From Cryptomeria japonica (lineage: Eukaryota; Streptophyta; Pinopsida; Cupressales; Cupressaceae): a stretch of 64,000 bases of DNA. The DNA lies in contig NC_081415.1 in assembly GCF_030272615.1 (NCBI RefSeq), forward strand, positions 189,104,270 through 189,168,269, in the 5' to 3' direction. This document shows, one piece after another, positions 1-11,230 of this stretch. Each line of letters starts with the position of its first letter. The stretch's first letter is position 1. Made by a program: the position numbers and the translations under genes. The notes beneath the pieces are model-generated. The model was not told where the DNA came from and searched no databases. It was given only the letters and a program-made list of their open reading frames with translations.

Positions 1-1063
1 ACGTTTGTGCAGCATTTCAAGCTATAAGAAGATCCCTAAGCGTTTAAACATAAACATTTTGCATGTAGGACCACTATAGAAAATGGGATTTCATTGAAAC
101 AAAATTTGCTCATTTTATTTGTTTCATTTCTTTCTTTATTTTATATCTTATTGCATAATTAGGCACACTTCAATTCAATTAAGGGAATGGACATGTTGTG
201 TCTTTTGAGTAATCAGGTACACTTCAATTCAAGTAAAGGAATGAACCCCATGTCTTTTGTGTCTTGCATGCTTGTGCATCTATAAAGTGTTCCTACTACT
301 AACACACACTATCCTCTCCCTCTAGCTCTTGTGATCATAGATGCAAGAGAAAAGTGTTAGTGACACTTGATTTTACTTTCTAAGTAGGGAGCCTATCCCC
401 CCAAGTAGCCTATTAGGTCGGGTGAGGGGAGAATGACCCAAGCGATACTTTCTTTTGGTTTGCTATATAAATATTCATGATTTTAGCGAAAGCTATAAAA
501 CAAATGGTAATGTTGTGTTATACCGATGGTTTCCCTCAGTATCATTATGCAAATACCTTTGTGGTCTTGATGCAATTAAAAATTCCTTGGTGCTTGTTTG
601 ATAGATGTGTAAAATTTATGTTCTACAGGTAGGGATATCTCTTAAATGAGCTAGCCACCGCATGTATGACTACCTGATTCACCCCGAATGTTCCCCCACT
701 ATGAGCCAATTGTTTTTAGTATCCAAAAATCCTTCTATGTTAACTCGGGTGTTGTGATACGCACATACCGAAGAAACTCCTCATGTACCCCCAATTCGAG
801 ATAAAAAAATTCACTAGGAAGTGATTACCTAGGAATTTGAAGCTTGGCATGTCCGAGAAGTGTGTGTCAAGGGTGGAGCTAGTATTGTCAGGCTTCTATC
901 TATCCAATTGGATGTGGTATTTTATTGTAAGAAGATTTAACACATACTATCATCTAGCTATCCATAGGGCTGTATTTAATTGATATTATCTATTTTATGG
1001 TCATATCTCCATGCTTGATGTGTTTGGTTTCAAGTCTTTTGCCGAAATATCAATCTAGCGATT
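1..1063 (+). other. E0 leader (untranslated) region
   Basis: No credible ORF is present. Positions 290-372 match the E6 leader at about 47880-47965, sharing the ACACACTATCCTCTCCC and GCAAGAGAAAAGTGTTAG blocks. Positions 745-905 match E5 (- strand, about 30352-30530), sharing CATGTAC, GAAGCTTGG and CCGAGAAGTG blocks. The region is therefore read as the 5' leader of a Tat-like element, with its LTR and PBS before base 1. Confidence 0.6.
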
Positions 1064-1385
1064 TTGAAGTCAGTTCTAGTGGGTTTGTGGTCTATTATAG
1101 TGGGTTTGCAGTCTTGTATTAGCGGGAATGTTGTCAACTTTGAGCCAGAATTGACATACTTAGCGCAATCACTATCATTTTCTCAACCAGCAGGTTTGCT
1201 CTTTGTTCTAGCGAGTTTTCTCTTTGTTTTAGCAGGTTTGCCCTGATTGTTTTTTAGTCTTGTTCTAGCGGGTTTGCACCTTGAAACAACAGGTTTGCAT
1301 TTTTGGTGCCTTTATGTTGTCTAAACATTTGTAGTCTTGCCTATCTTGTTCTAGCAGGTTTGCACCCTTGTCCTAGCAAGTTTGC
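1064..1385 (+). repeat. Degenerate tandem repeat around CTAGCGGGTTTGCA
   Basis: Variants of a CTAGCGGGTTTGCA core recur about every 25-60 bp (for example near 1200, 1265 and 1360). The array is cut at TTTGC (1381-1385) by E1 and resumes at 4051. It is old and diverged. The short ORF at 1064-1246 is a by-product of the repeat. Confidence 0.55.
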
Positions 1386-1855
1386 TGAAGAAGTTGAGGA
1401 AATACAACTTCAGAGATCCCAAGAACACTTGCATGCAAATACCTGTCACAAGAGAAGAATGGAGGCACATAAAGCAAAAAAGCATAAATGCTCTGAAGAA
1501 GAAAGAAGTTGAGGAAATACAACTTCAGAGATCCCAAGAACACCTGCATGCAAATACCTGTCACAAGAGAAGAATGGAGGCACATAAAGCAAAAAAGCAT
1601 AAATGCTCTGAAGAAGAAAATTATCATTCAGAAAGGGAATCAATCTAATAAAAAAGTACAATACAATCCTTATAAAAGGATAATAGCAACCCTAAAGAAA
1701 CCCTAAAGGGATAACCTAGGTTTGCACATAATAATTAATTAAAATAGTTAATTATATTCACTAAAGTTAGCTTAAGTGTAAAAGAGATAAAGGGAACTTA
1801 AATAATTAAACAAATAATGTTTAATGAATCAAGTAAATACCCGAGTACTCTAACA
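1386..1855 (-). repeat. E1 3' LTR
   Basis: On the - strand it starts TGTTAGAGTACTC and ends CTTCTTCA. It contains two direct copies (from about 1386 and 1506) of a roughly 118-bp unit that includes the outer end of the LTR. The two LTRs agree closely over the rest of their length. Confidence 0.85.
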
Positions 1856-3573
1856 CCCCCCCTTAAGCTAGACTTAGGGAGAAGCTAAAACCTAGAATAG
1901 CTGTTGAAAGCAAGAAAGATGGGTCCCGACAACAAGGCCTGATCAGGTACCCAATCACAACCAAATCTCTATGAACTGGAGAAATAGAGAAAACCGCGTG
2001 GGAAAAAACTCTACTCCAAAAAGAGATGGAAAAGCAAGAAGAACACCACTGAAGAAAGAAATAGCTGCAAACATTGTTGAAGAGTAATTGTTGATCTGAA
2101 GAACCTCCACTGAAATAGAACATGACCAAGTAGAGAAGACTGTAATCTACATGAGTGCCATCAAATGACACTACCTGAATCAGATGGCAAACAAAGGCAA
2201 ACAACTAAACTCGAAGATACAGATGGCATGAGACACCAAATCCTGAAGAGCTGATCAATCGAACCAAGGAAGCATTAGAACCAACAAGACAAACCTCCCC
2301 ATAATGCTAAAAAGGGACAGGGACATGTACACTGAAAATAATGGCCAACAAGAACTGCATGAAGAAGAACCAGGAACATCGAAGGTGCAGAGAAAGTACA
2401 TAGTGTCGTGGAAGGAACACTCACTTGACATACAACATGAGGTGAATGTCATGGAAGGAACACTCACTGGACAAAGGTAGATGGAAAACAAGGCAAACAT
2501 CAACCCCCTCATGGCACTTTATAAGTAGTGCATGTACAATAAGGCACAAGATGTGCAAGATCCCAAGTAAACAATGCATGATGGCACTTTATCTCAGTGT
2601 GTTTGCATAAATAAAGCTACAATGATAAGAAGACTGGAAATAGAAAAAAGAACCAAAACCGAGACATCCTACTCAGAGAAGAGATCCCAAGACGTGAAAC
2701 AACCAAGATATCCACCAGAGTGCTGAAAAGAAAAAAACTGAATAAAATATTTCTAGAGCAGAATCTGGAAATAAAACTCATATGGCAGGAAAGTGCACAG
2801 AACAAGCTTTCCAACGCTATAAAGTTTTCGAAAAATGAAGTTCGGATGCTCATTCTATGGCTCCCAGAGTGCAAAAAAGAGACCCCACTTTGATTGGAAA
2901 AAAACATAGTCAAACAGTAAAATTGGAAAAAAAATTCCAACACCACGAGGTCTAGCTTGGAACTAGCTTTTCGACGCCTATTTGTTTTCGAAAAAACGAC
3001 TCCATTTGCCCAGATTATGGCCAAAAGAAAAAAAAAAAAAAAAAAAAAACCCTCTTTTTGAGCATAAAAAGGGTAAAAAAAATTTAAAAAATATATTTTT
3101 TTTTTGACAAAAATCTTTTGACGCATTTGTAGCGACAGCCGTATAGATTTGTGTGTCTCGTAAAGCATGCCAATGAAAAAATCATGGCCCAGATGCACTT
3201 GTCACCGAAATAGGTCAAATTATATATCAAAATGAATGGAAATGCCCTTGGGAAGCCAACGGTGAGGTCTGTTTTGGCCCAAACTACTTTGATTTTTTTT
3301 AATGATTTTTTTGATGAATTTCTCAAAATTCGTGCCAAAAAAAGGCAAAACCAAAGAAAAAATTTCAAAACCCAAATTTTACAAAATTTGACAAATTTTA
3401 TATGGAAATGGGGGTTTGGGGGCGTTCTGAACTCAACAGTGAGGTCCGTTTGAGCCTGAAATGATCAAAAACAAAACAAATACCCCAGATCCAATAAAAA
3501 AAACTCTGAAAGAACTTGAAACCCTCCTCCAAAAAATCTTTTGAAAAATCAGGAACAAGCAGCAACAGATGTA
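1856..3573 (-). other. E1 interior, non-coding
   Basis: This stretch starts with the PPT complement (CCCCCCCTTAAG at 1856-1867). It holds A/T homopolymer runs (for example 3030-3048) and two related short blocks containing GTGAGGTC near 3260 and 3440. ORFs here are short, low-complexity and resemble no retroelement protein. Confidence 0.7.
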
Positions 3574-3586
3574 GGCTCTGATACCA
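3574..3586 (-). other. E1 primer-binding site (initiator-Met tRNA type)
   Basis: The + strand reads GGCTCTGATACCA directly before the LTR, so the - strand reads TGGTATCAGAGCC. This is the standard plant PBS complementary to the 3' end of tRNA-iMet. Its position fixes the element's orientation. Confidence 0.92.
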
Positions 3587-4050
3587 TGAAGAAGTTGAGG
3601 AAATACAACTTCAAAGATCCCAAGAACACCTGCATGCAAATACCTATCACAAGAGAAGAATGGAGGCACATAAAGCAAAAAAGCATAAATGCTCTAATAC
3701 CATGAAGAAGTTGATGAAATACAACTTCAGAGATCCCAAGAACACCTGCATGCAAATACCTATCACAAGAGAAGAATGGAGGCACATAAAGCAAAAAAGC
3801 ATAAATGCTCTGAAGAAGAAAATTATCATTCAGAAAGGGAATCAATCTAATGAAAAAGTATAATACAATCCTTATAAAAAGATAATAGCAACCCTAAAGG
3901 TGTGCAACCCTAAAGGGATAACCTAGGTTTGCACATAATAATTAATTATATGCACCTAAAGTTAGCTTAAGTGTAAAAGAGATAAAGGGAACTTAAATAA
4001 TTAAACAAATAATGTTTAATTAATCAAGTAAATACCCGAGTACTCTAACA
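3587..4050 (-). repeat. E1 5' LTR with internal PBS relic
   Basis: It pairs with 1386-1855. It holds two copies of the roughly 115-bp unit, starting at 3587 and about 3702. The junction between the copies carries CTCTAATACCA, nearly the PBS complement, which suggests that the duplication carried the LTR/PBS boundary with it. The TSD TTTGC follows at 4051. Confidence 0.85.
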
Positions 4051-4055
4051 TTTGC

Positions 4056-4149
4056 TTCGTCTTGTACTCTTTGGTTAGTTTGGTCTCGTCATGCTTTTGG
4101 ATTTCGCTTCGTTGATTTGCAATCTTATGTTTCCCCAACAATTAGAGTC
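4056..4149 (+). other. E0 sequence continuing after E1
   Basis: Continuation of the interrupted E0 repeat region. No gene or site is visible. Confidence 0.5.
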
Positions 4150-4540
4150 CACCTTTGGTGATTCTAGTCTTAGACGTCATTGTGTTGTCATTATGTTGTC
4201 TGCATTGCTTTATACACTTCTTGATATCTTGGCAGTTTACATCTATCTTTTATGATCTTGGTCTTAGACTTTGTTACACTATTGGTATGTTGTCTGCATT
4301 GCATAAGACATTTCTTGATCTTTCAGCAATTACGAATTATATTTCGTGGTCTTGTCCTTAGAAAACATAGCGTTGTTGTTATGCTATCTGCATTTTCTTA
4401 TAAATTTCTTGATCTACCAACTTCTAGGATCTATCTTTTATGATCTTGGTCTTTTGATGTTGTTACGATGTCGTTATGTTGTCCGCATTGTGGTAGAAAT
4501 ATTTACATTATCAACAGTTGATATATTTATCCGTGTGTTT
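4150..4540 (+). repeat. 94-95-bp tandem repeat, four copies (E0)
   Basis: The marker TTATGTTGTC or a close variant recurs at 4191, 4285, 4379 and 4474, giving a period of 94-95 bp. Each unit also carries GATCTTGGTCTTAGA-like and TTCTTGATCT-like blocks. The overlapping small ORFs here translate the same repeat and are not genes. The remainder up to about 4690 is unique and featureless. Confidence 0.75.
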
Positions 4541-4689
4541 CTCTGGTCCTAGATGTCCTTGGTCTAGGTGTTATGTTGTTCGTGAGTCTCTAGATTCTTG
4601 TTCGATTAGTATCCTTTGGTTCTTGGCTTTACGCGACATTTAGTCATTGTGTCCCATTTGTGTCCAGATGCTGTTGATTTTCGGCTAGA

Positions 4690-5120
4690 TCACTTTGTGT
4701 CTCATATCTCCCAACATCAAGATTACCATCCATCATCATATCTTGTCTCCTAATTCACATCATCATTCCTCCTTCCTAAGTCAGAGGTTTAACATCAAAT
4801 ATCCAAAATTGAACATCAAATTTCATCCTCTTTCCAACTTCTTCAAAGTCAGTCCCCATCTCATCTTGGTCATTGGTCTGTCGCCCTTTTTCATCCTTCA
4901 TCTCTCCAACTCATCAACAAATCATCATGTCATGATTCTATTATGATGAGTTTGGTCTCCCAAGTCATTTTCTTCCACTTCACCCTATGTTGATGATGAC
5001 GAGGGTATGGTTGATTAACCTCATGACACATATATCCAATTCATCTCTCAATCCTACTATGATGAGTATGATCATTCCTCATTTTCTTCCACTTCACCCT
5101 ATATTGACAATGATGAGGGT
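4690..5120 (+). other. E0 coding-like remnant, Ser/His/Pro-rich, frame broken
   Basis: CATCAT/TCTCC-rich sequence similar in composition to the pseudogene that follows. It includes a direct repeat (about 4985-5060 against 5090-5150) containing ACTTCACCCTAT and GAGGGTATGGTTGAT. No single frame stays open. It is probably the decayed upstream part of the same ORF. Confidence 0.35.
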
Positions 5121-5159
5121 ATGGTTGATCAACCCGATGAGACAAATCTCCAAGTCATG

Positions 5160-5450
5160 TTGCAATCTTATCTCACTTCTCCATCTAGTTCTAATCTTCC
5201 ATCCTATCTCACTTCTTCATCCAATTCTAATCTTCCATCCTATCTCACTTCTCCATCCAGTTCTAATCTCCCATCTTATCTCACTTATCCATCCATTTTT
5301 AGTCTCCCATCTTATCTCACTTCTCCATCTAGTTCTAATCTCTCATCTTATCTAAATTCTCCATCCAGTTCTAACCTTCCATCTTATCCAAATTCTCCAT
5401 CTAATTCTAGTATTTCATCCTATCTCAATCATTCATCTAATCCTAATCCG
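5160..5450 (+). repeat. 36-bp in-frame tandem repeat
   Basis: About eight diverged copies of a 36-bp unit containing CTCACTTCTCCATC and TCTAATCTTCCATC. Because the period is a multiple of three the reading frame is kept. Confidence 0.75.
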
Positions 5451-5904
5451 CCATCATTTGTCATGCAATTTGTGAATGGGGGCATGAATTACACAATGCC
5501 ATTATCATCTGTGCCCCCATCCATCCAATCAATTCCACAAGTGGTCAATGCTTCACAATATCAATCTCAAGTAAAATCACAACTTGTTGTTTCCAAACCA
5601 TGATTCAGTTATCTACAGGAACTGCCTTCACACATCATTGTGATGAACATTCATGAACAAGCATGTGGCACTAGTCACAATCCTTCATCTCACCTCAATC
5701 CTCCACCATCCACTTTCTCCTTTCTCAGTCCACCATCCACCACATCTTATCTCAATCCACCATCTTCTCTTCCAATTCCCACATCTATCATTCCTCTCCC
5801 ACATCCTATCATCATCAAAGACCTTTCATCCATTGAGATTATTCCCTTGCAATCTGCATCACCTACTTCTACCATCATCCACACTCAATCTAGGGAACCT
5901 CTCA

Positions 5905-6290
5905 CCCTTCCATCCACTCCATCTCTCCCAGTTGATGAATCTACCTTCCTTCTATCCACACCATTTCTCCCAGTTGATGAATCTACCATCCTTCCATCCA
6001 CTCCATCTCTCCCAGTTGATGAGTCTCCCATCCTTCCATCCACTCCAGCTATCCTAATTGAAGAACCTTTCATCCTTCCATCTACTCCATCTTCCCCAGT
6101 TGAGGAACTCCCCATCCTTCCATCCACTCCATCTCTCCCAGTTGATGGATCTCACATCCTTCCATTCACTCCATCTCCCTTAGTTGAGGAACACCCCATC
6201 CTTCCATCCACTCTATCTCTCTCTGTTGATGAACCTCTCCTCCTTCCATCCACTTCATCTACCCAAGTCACTGAATCTTCCATCATTCCA
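5905..6290 (+). repeat. 42-bp in-frame tandem repeat
   Basis: About nine copies of a 42-bp unit around CTTCCATCCACTCC and CCAGTTGATGAATC, encoding 14 residues per unit. The antisense strand is also partly open here because of the repeat. That is a composition effect. Confidence 0.8.
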
Positions 6291-7034
6291 TCCATTCCAC
6301 TTGAAGAGTCTACCCACTTACCTCTCATCAAACCATCCACACCAATCCCATCAATCCAAGATCTTGTTCTAGAGCATGTTCAAAAAATTATTGATCCAAG
6401 TCAAGATCCTACCATTCCATCCCCTTCATCTCAAGATCCCTTATCATCCCTCCATCCAAATCAAAATCCTACCATCCCGTCTACAAGTCAAGACCCTCCT
6501 ATCACATATGTTCCAACTCTTAATCCTCCATTTCCTCCTATCCAAAATATCCCACCACCTTCACTGTATCCCCTTGGTTCGCTTACATTCATCCATGGCA
6601 GTTCCCTCACAGCAAAAGAACATATCATATACACCACCCATTCTCCTCCATCTAAAAAAGGACTCGCACCTTGTTACGCAAAGAACAAGTATCCTACTTT
6701 AAATAAAATTCTCAAGAAAATGAACTATCAAGGAAAAGGCTTAGGCCTACATGAGCAAGGTATTTTGGAGCCCATCCATGTCAAAGCACATCCAGGATCT
6801 CATGGTCTTGGTTACATATCCCAAGGTGCTTCAAATAGAAATGTTGGTACAACTAATGCAAAATCCAAGTATTTTTCCAAACACATCATTGCATCGCCCC
6901 ATCATCCCTCCAAATCATTTATCGACATCCCCCTCCTCCATCATATAAAGCTAAAACAACCATCCATCTTCCTCCTTCATCCTCTAAATCCATTTTGGGT
7001 CCCAAAATCTACCTTCATATATTCCTCCACATGA

Positions 7035-7222
7035 AAAATCCATTTTGCGCCATTATATCCCATCCTTCGTCTTTTCCTACTCATCCCTCCATACACAAAT
7101 CCACTATCTCCATCGCCCATCATAAGCATCATATTCCTTTCATTCCTAGCTAGGATCAACAAATGCACATGTCCTCACATACCATCCAAGATCCTACCTC
7201 CATTACATCACTCATATTCCCT
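7035..7222 (+). other. E0 sequence up to the E2 insertion
   Basis: Continues the coding-like composition without an open frame. It is cut at CCATC (7223-7227) and resumes at 15865 after E2. Confidence 0.5.
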
Positions 7223-7227
7223 CCATC

Positions 7228-8730
7228 TGTTGGCATATGTGCGGAGTTTGATGGCATGATGATATTGTATGTTGTCATTGATGTCAATATGCTGAAGTAT
7301 GAACCGGCATATTAAAGTAAGCAAACTGGCAAAAGAACCAGTATGATGATGTGAACTGGTATATGTGAAAAAGTGAAGAGTGAACTGGTATATTGGAATG
7401 AGGACCGATATATGAGATGTTTTGTATCGGGGTTTCATTTGGCATGACTACCGATTGGTAGTCTCGGCTTCAGGGTTTCTGGTTGATGCATTGCATGTGT
7501 GATTCAACTGATGACATCTTGTGATGAGTTAGCCTTCTAATGAAGACTGGATCATGCTGCCACGTCAGCCTTGTGCGCGTGAAGGATTTCCTTGAGGATC
7601 TTGCATATAGAAGATTGATCCTATCCACCTTGGGAATGTGCGAAGTCTCTGTAAATGGTGGAGAGCGCATGATGGGTTATCAGCTTCCTGAAGCGGCAAA
7701 TAGTGAACATTGGAGATCATCTTGAGATCTGTTCAAGATTGTTGTATTCAATGTGGTGTGATTAATGATCAGGATTGAACTGACTAAAATGTTAAACCTA
7801 AATGTTTAGGGTTTAGGGTTTATGCTCCCGACCTGTCTGTTTCCTATAAGGTCAATGATGTTTTTCATTTTGATTTTTGTTGGCAAATTTTATGTGTGTA
7901 TCCAAGTGAAGAGATACTTGATTCTTGCCAGACCAGAGAAGTGTGTTGATACCTCCAGAGTGTGATTGTAGAAGCAAAGGAGCTAAAGAGGATCTGCCTT
8001 GGCATTGTGTGCTATTATCAAATCAAGTGTATTACCTGTTGACTTCTAACCATTTCAGCAGTTGGAAAATCCCTTAATCGGGTAGCTTTAATAGGATTTT
8101 GTGTAAAATCCTTTAACAAGGTGACTCAATTCAATGAGTTCTTCAATTCCTCTTGTGAGGTAACCTTTGACAGGGTTCTAACCTTTAACCGGGTATTTAG
8201 CCATCCCTTAACTAGGTGATCCCTAGAAAGATCGGTTCCTAGTAGAACCTATTGTAAAAGTATTTAACCAAACTAGGCTCCCAACAAAGCAGACTTCATA
8301 AGAGTTCAAAAAAAATATTGTGGGTATTCATCCCCACCTTGGTTTTTCCCAATTGGGTTTCCATGTGAAAAATCAGTGTGTCATGTGTGATGCTTTCATA
8401 TGATTGTTTAGTGTTTTATGTTAAGTGGTAATGCAAGTTGATTCAATGATCTTAAGTATTTCTGATGTTTTACTTACCTAAGCTTAAGGGTGAAGTGGAA
8501 ATGAGATATTAGATTGTGTAGAGGGCTAAGAGTTACCGGTTTATGTCTTTCACATTCTCATTATGTTTTACCAGTAGTGCTCTATTTTAGACCGGTGTTA
8601 CTGTTTAATAGTTAAGTGCAGTCTATGCAGTCAAACCAGTTCAGGGAAAGTTTGTTTTGTCTGTACTGATTCACCCACCCCCCCCCCTCTTAGTACCGGT
8701 TTGGTACTAACTGATCATCATTATTCATCA
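7228..8730 (+). repeat. E2 5' LTR
   Basis: It starts TGTTGGCATATGTG and ends TTATTCATCA. It contains several ACCGGT/CCGGTT words and a C-rich run before ...AGTACCGGTTTGG near the end. It provides the empty-site version of the E2s target (TTGTGTGCTATT). Confidence 0.92.
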
Positions 8731-8732
8731 AT

Positions 8733-8745
8733 TGGTATCAGAGCC
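8733..8745 (+). other. E2 primer-binding site
   Basis: TGGTATCAGAGCC two bases after the LTR, complementary to the 3' end of plant tRNA-iMet. Confidence 0.93.
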
Positions 8746-8801
8746 TCCTCCAAGTCCTTTGTGTTATAAGCTTAACTACTTGAGGAAAAGATCCTATTCT
8801 A

Positions 8802-9863
8802 ATGATGAAGAGGGAAGGTCCAAAGTTCAACAGAGATAACTTTAAGATATGGAAGGATAGAATGAAGATCTACTTTAGAAGCATGGGTGCTCAATACTGG
8901 AACTATGTTGAGAATGCTTATTTTATTCCTATTGGTACTCTCACAGATGATCAAAGAAGAGAGATTCAAGAGAATGGGCAAGTCATGGAAGCCCTAATAA
9001 GTAGTTTATCTAACATTGAGTTTATTGATGTTCAGGATAAAGACAATCCCAAAGAAGTATGGGATGCTCTAGAGAATATCTATGGCGGTGATGAGCATGT
9101 GAAACAAGCTAAGGAAGAGAGCCTTAGGGGAAAGTTTGAAGACATGCGGATGGTTGAAGGAGAGATAAGAATCAAAACTATTGTTGGAGACATCAAGAGT
9201 GCAGAAGGTAAAATAGATGATTCCACTATTGTTAGCAAAGTCTTAAGATCCTTGTTACTAGTCTATGCAATAAGGGTTGCTACTATTCAGGAGTTGAGGT
9301 ATATAGACAAGACAAAGATATCCCTAGAGTTCATCATTGCTAAGTTGACCACATATGAGCTAAATAATTATGATGGCAGTATTCAGAAGATCGAATTAGC
9401 CTTTAGAGCATCTGCTGCATCATCTAGAAAGGGAAAAGAAGCAAGTACGAATTGTGAACCAAGACAAAGCAGAGAAATGGATGATGAGGAGTTCCTGATG
9501 GAATTTGAAGCTCTTCTTGTCAAGAGACTTCCTAAGGTAATTGGTAAATACAGAGGTAAGCTCCCTTTGAAATGCTTTTCTTGCAATAGGATAGGACACA
9601 TTGTTGTAAAATGTCCTAATGGTGATAATAAGGACAAACCGGAGAAGTTAAAGAAGTTCAAAGGAGGAAACAGGAGAAACTATTTTGTAGCAGTTGATGA
9701 AGGTGTCACTGATGAGGAATCAGAAGATGAAGAAAGTGAAGACATCATGTTTGTAACAGTTAAGGAAGATGTGTCAGACAAGAAGGGTCTTGTCTCTCGC
9801 TTTGATAATTCCAATGAGTGGATTATTGACAGTGGTTGTTCTCACCACATGACCGATGACTAG
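8802..9863 (+). pseudogene. gag: E2 gag and start of protease
   Basis: 353 codons from the first Met after the PBS. The N-terminal part (FKIWKDRMKIYF near residues 15-26, later EVWDALENIYGG) is the Copia capsid (UBN2-type) pattern. A CCHC knuckle CFSCNRIGHIVVKC lies at about residues 257-270 and an acidic stretch follows. The aspartic protease active site region WIIDSGCSHHMT is at about 340-351, and the frame stops at TAG 9861-9863 just after it. In Copia elements this frame continues into integrase, so the TAG is a lesion within one gag-pol polyprotein. Gag forms the particle, the knuckle binds RNA and the protease cuts the polyprotein. Confidence 0.9.
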
Positions 9864-11230
9864 AGTAAGTTTTTGTCTCTGGAAGAGTATGATGGTGGTG
9901 TGGTCTGATTTGGCAATGATGCACCATGTATGATAAAAGGCAGAGGGCCCATCTCTCTAAATGGAAAAAGCAGTGCTGATAATGTGTATTGGGTAGAAGG
10001 TCTTAGGCACAACCTTTTGATTCTTTCCCAGTTGAATGATAATGGACTCACTCTAGAATTCAAAGATTGAGTGTGCAAAATAAAAGGAAAGAGTGGTGAA
10101 CTGATAGCCACTAGTATGCAGACCAGAGGTAACTTATTTTAGCTGAATGCAAATATCAGTACATGTCTAATGGCTAATTTTGATGATAGTTGGATATGGC
10201 ATAGAAGAATCTGCCATGTAAACTTTGATAATATTGTGAAGGCCAGTAAGATCAAGGCAGTTCAAGGATTGCCTGTGCTGAGCAAACCAGAGAATCCTTT
10301 GTGTAGAGAATGTCAACTGGGAAAAATGTCTTCCTTAACCTTCAAAGGTAAATCTTTCACTACAGACAACTTACTTTATCTTGTGCATACTAATTTGTGT
10401 GGTCCTATGAAAACTAGGAGTGTGCAGGGAGATAGATATTTTATGATTCTTACTGATGATTTTTCAAGAATGATGTGGGTCACATTCTTGAAAGACAAGT
10501 CTGAAGCTTTTGGAAAATTCAAAGCCTTCAGAGCACTGGTTGAAAAAGAAAGCGGTAAGAGGATTAAGTGCCTAAGAACTGATCAAGGAGGGGAATTCAC
10601 TTCCAGTGAATTCAACAAGTAATGTGAAGAGAATGACGTCAAGAGGCAACTGTCTGCCCCCCGGACTCCATGATAGAATGTCTTAGCAGAGAGAAACAAC
10701 AGGACTGTAGTTGAAGTAGCTAGAATGATACTGATCCAAGGAAAAGTTGCTCACACTTTTTGGAGAGAAGCGATGAGCACTACAGTCTACACTATGAACC
10801 GGGTACTCATCAAGAAAGGTAAGGATAAAACTCCTTATGAGTATTGGACCGGTAAGACACCAGTGGTAAGCTACTTTAGAGTTTTTGGTAGCAAGTGTTA
10901 TATCAAGAGGAGTGAACACCAGAGCAAGTTTGATACAAAATGTGATGAGGGAATATTCCTAGGGTATTCCACAAAGAGAAAAGCTCTCAAATGTTTCAAC
11001 AATAGGACTCAGAGAATTAATGAAAGTATCAATGTTAGATTTGATGAAACCTCTGAGAAAACAAAGGAAACTGGTAGTGAGCAAGTGGGAGATGAACCGG
11101 TTGTAACCTTCTGGGAACCGGTTGCAAAACAGCCTAGTGCCAGCAACAATGCTCCTACACCAGTAGATGTTGATGCTAATGAAGATGAGGATGAGGATGA
11201 AAAGCAAGAGGAAACAACTAAGATCATACC
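9864..11230 (+). pseudogene. pol: E2 protease remainder and integrase
   Basis: Same frame as gag but with stops near 9906, 10067 and 10139, at 10619-10621, and two at 10671-10676. The integrase zinc region shows WHRRICHVNF and CRECQLGK. The catalytic core shows LVHTNLCGP, where the first catalytic Asp is replaced by Asn (a G-to-A change), then TDQGGEF with the second Asp, and a region around ERNNRTVVEVAR where the Glu is expected. After the core comes the Copia-typical FGSKCYIKR and an acidic linker with an EDEDEDE run near 11180. Integrase would insert the cDNA; this copy is inactive. Confidence 0.88.

Larger units (their letters stand above)
1386..4050 (-). mobile_element. E1: small non-autonomous LTR retrotransposon
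   Basis: A 2.67-kb element on the - strand. It has two LTRs (1386-1855 and 3587-4050), a PBS complementary to initiator-Met tRNA at 3574-3586, a C-run at 1856-1862 that reads as a G-rich PPT on the - strand, and a perfect 5-bp TSD TTTGC (1381-1385 and 4051-4055). The 1.7-kb interior has no coding capacity, so the element must move in trans. It is larger than typical TRIMs but built the same way. Confidence 0.88.
5121..7034 (+). pseudogene. E0 Pro/Ser-rich ORF with G-patch motif, one in-frame stop
   Basis: A single frame of 638 codons broken only by TGA at 5601-5603, so the parts 5121-5603 and 5640-7034 are one ORF. The first part consists of about eight 12-residue repeats of the SPSSSNLPSYLT type. 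The second has about nine 14-residue repeats (LPSTPSLPVDESTI type, 5905-6290), a Pro-rich linker, and near 6690-6830 a G-patch-like motif with LKKMNYQGKGLGL, EQG, EPI and HGLGY. G-patch motifs bind RNA or contact RNA helicases; a motif of this kind also sits between protease and RT in E6, while here no enzyme domains remain. The ORF probably derives from the linker region of a Tat gag-pol. The start at 5121 is only the first Met in an open frame. Function unknown. Confidence 0.6.

Noticed and set aside
5885-6127. Antisense ORFs (5885-6127, 6152-6340) in the 42-bp repeat
   Set aside because: They are by-products of a repeat whose period is a multiple of three.
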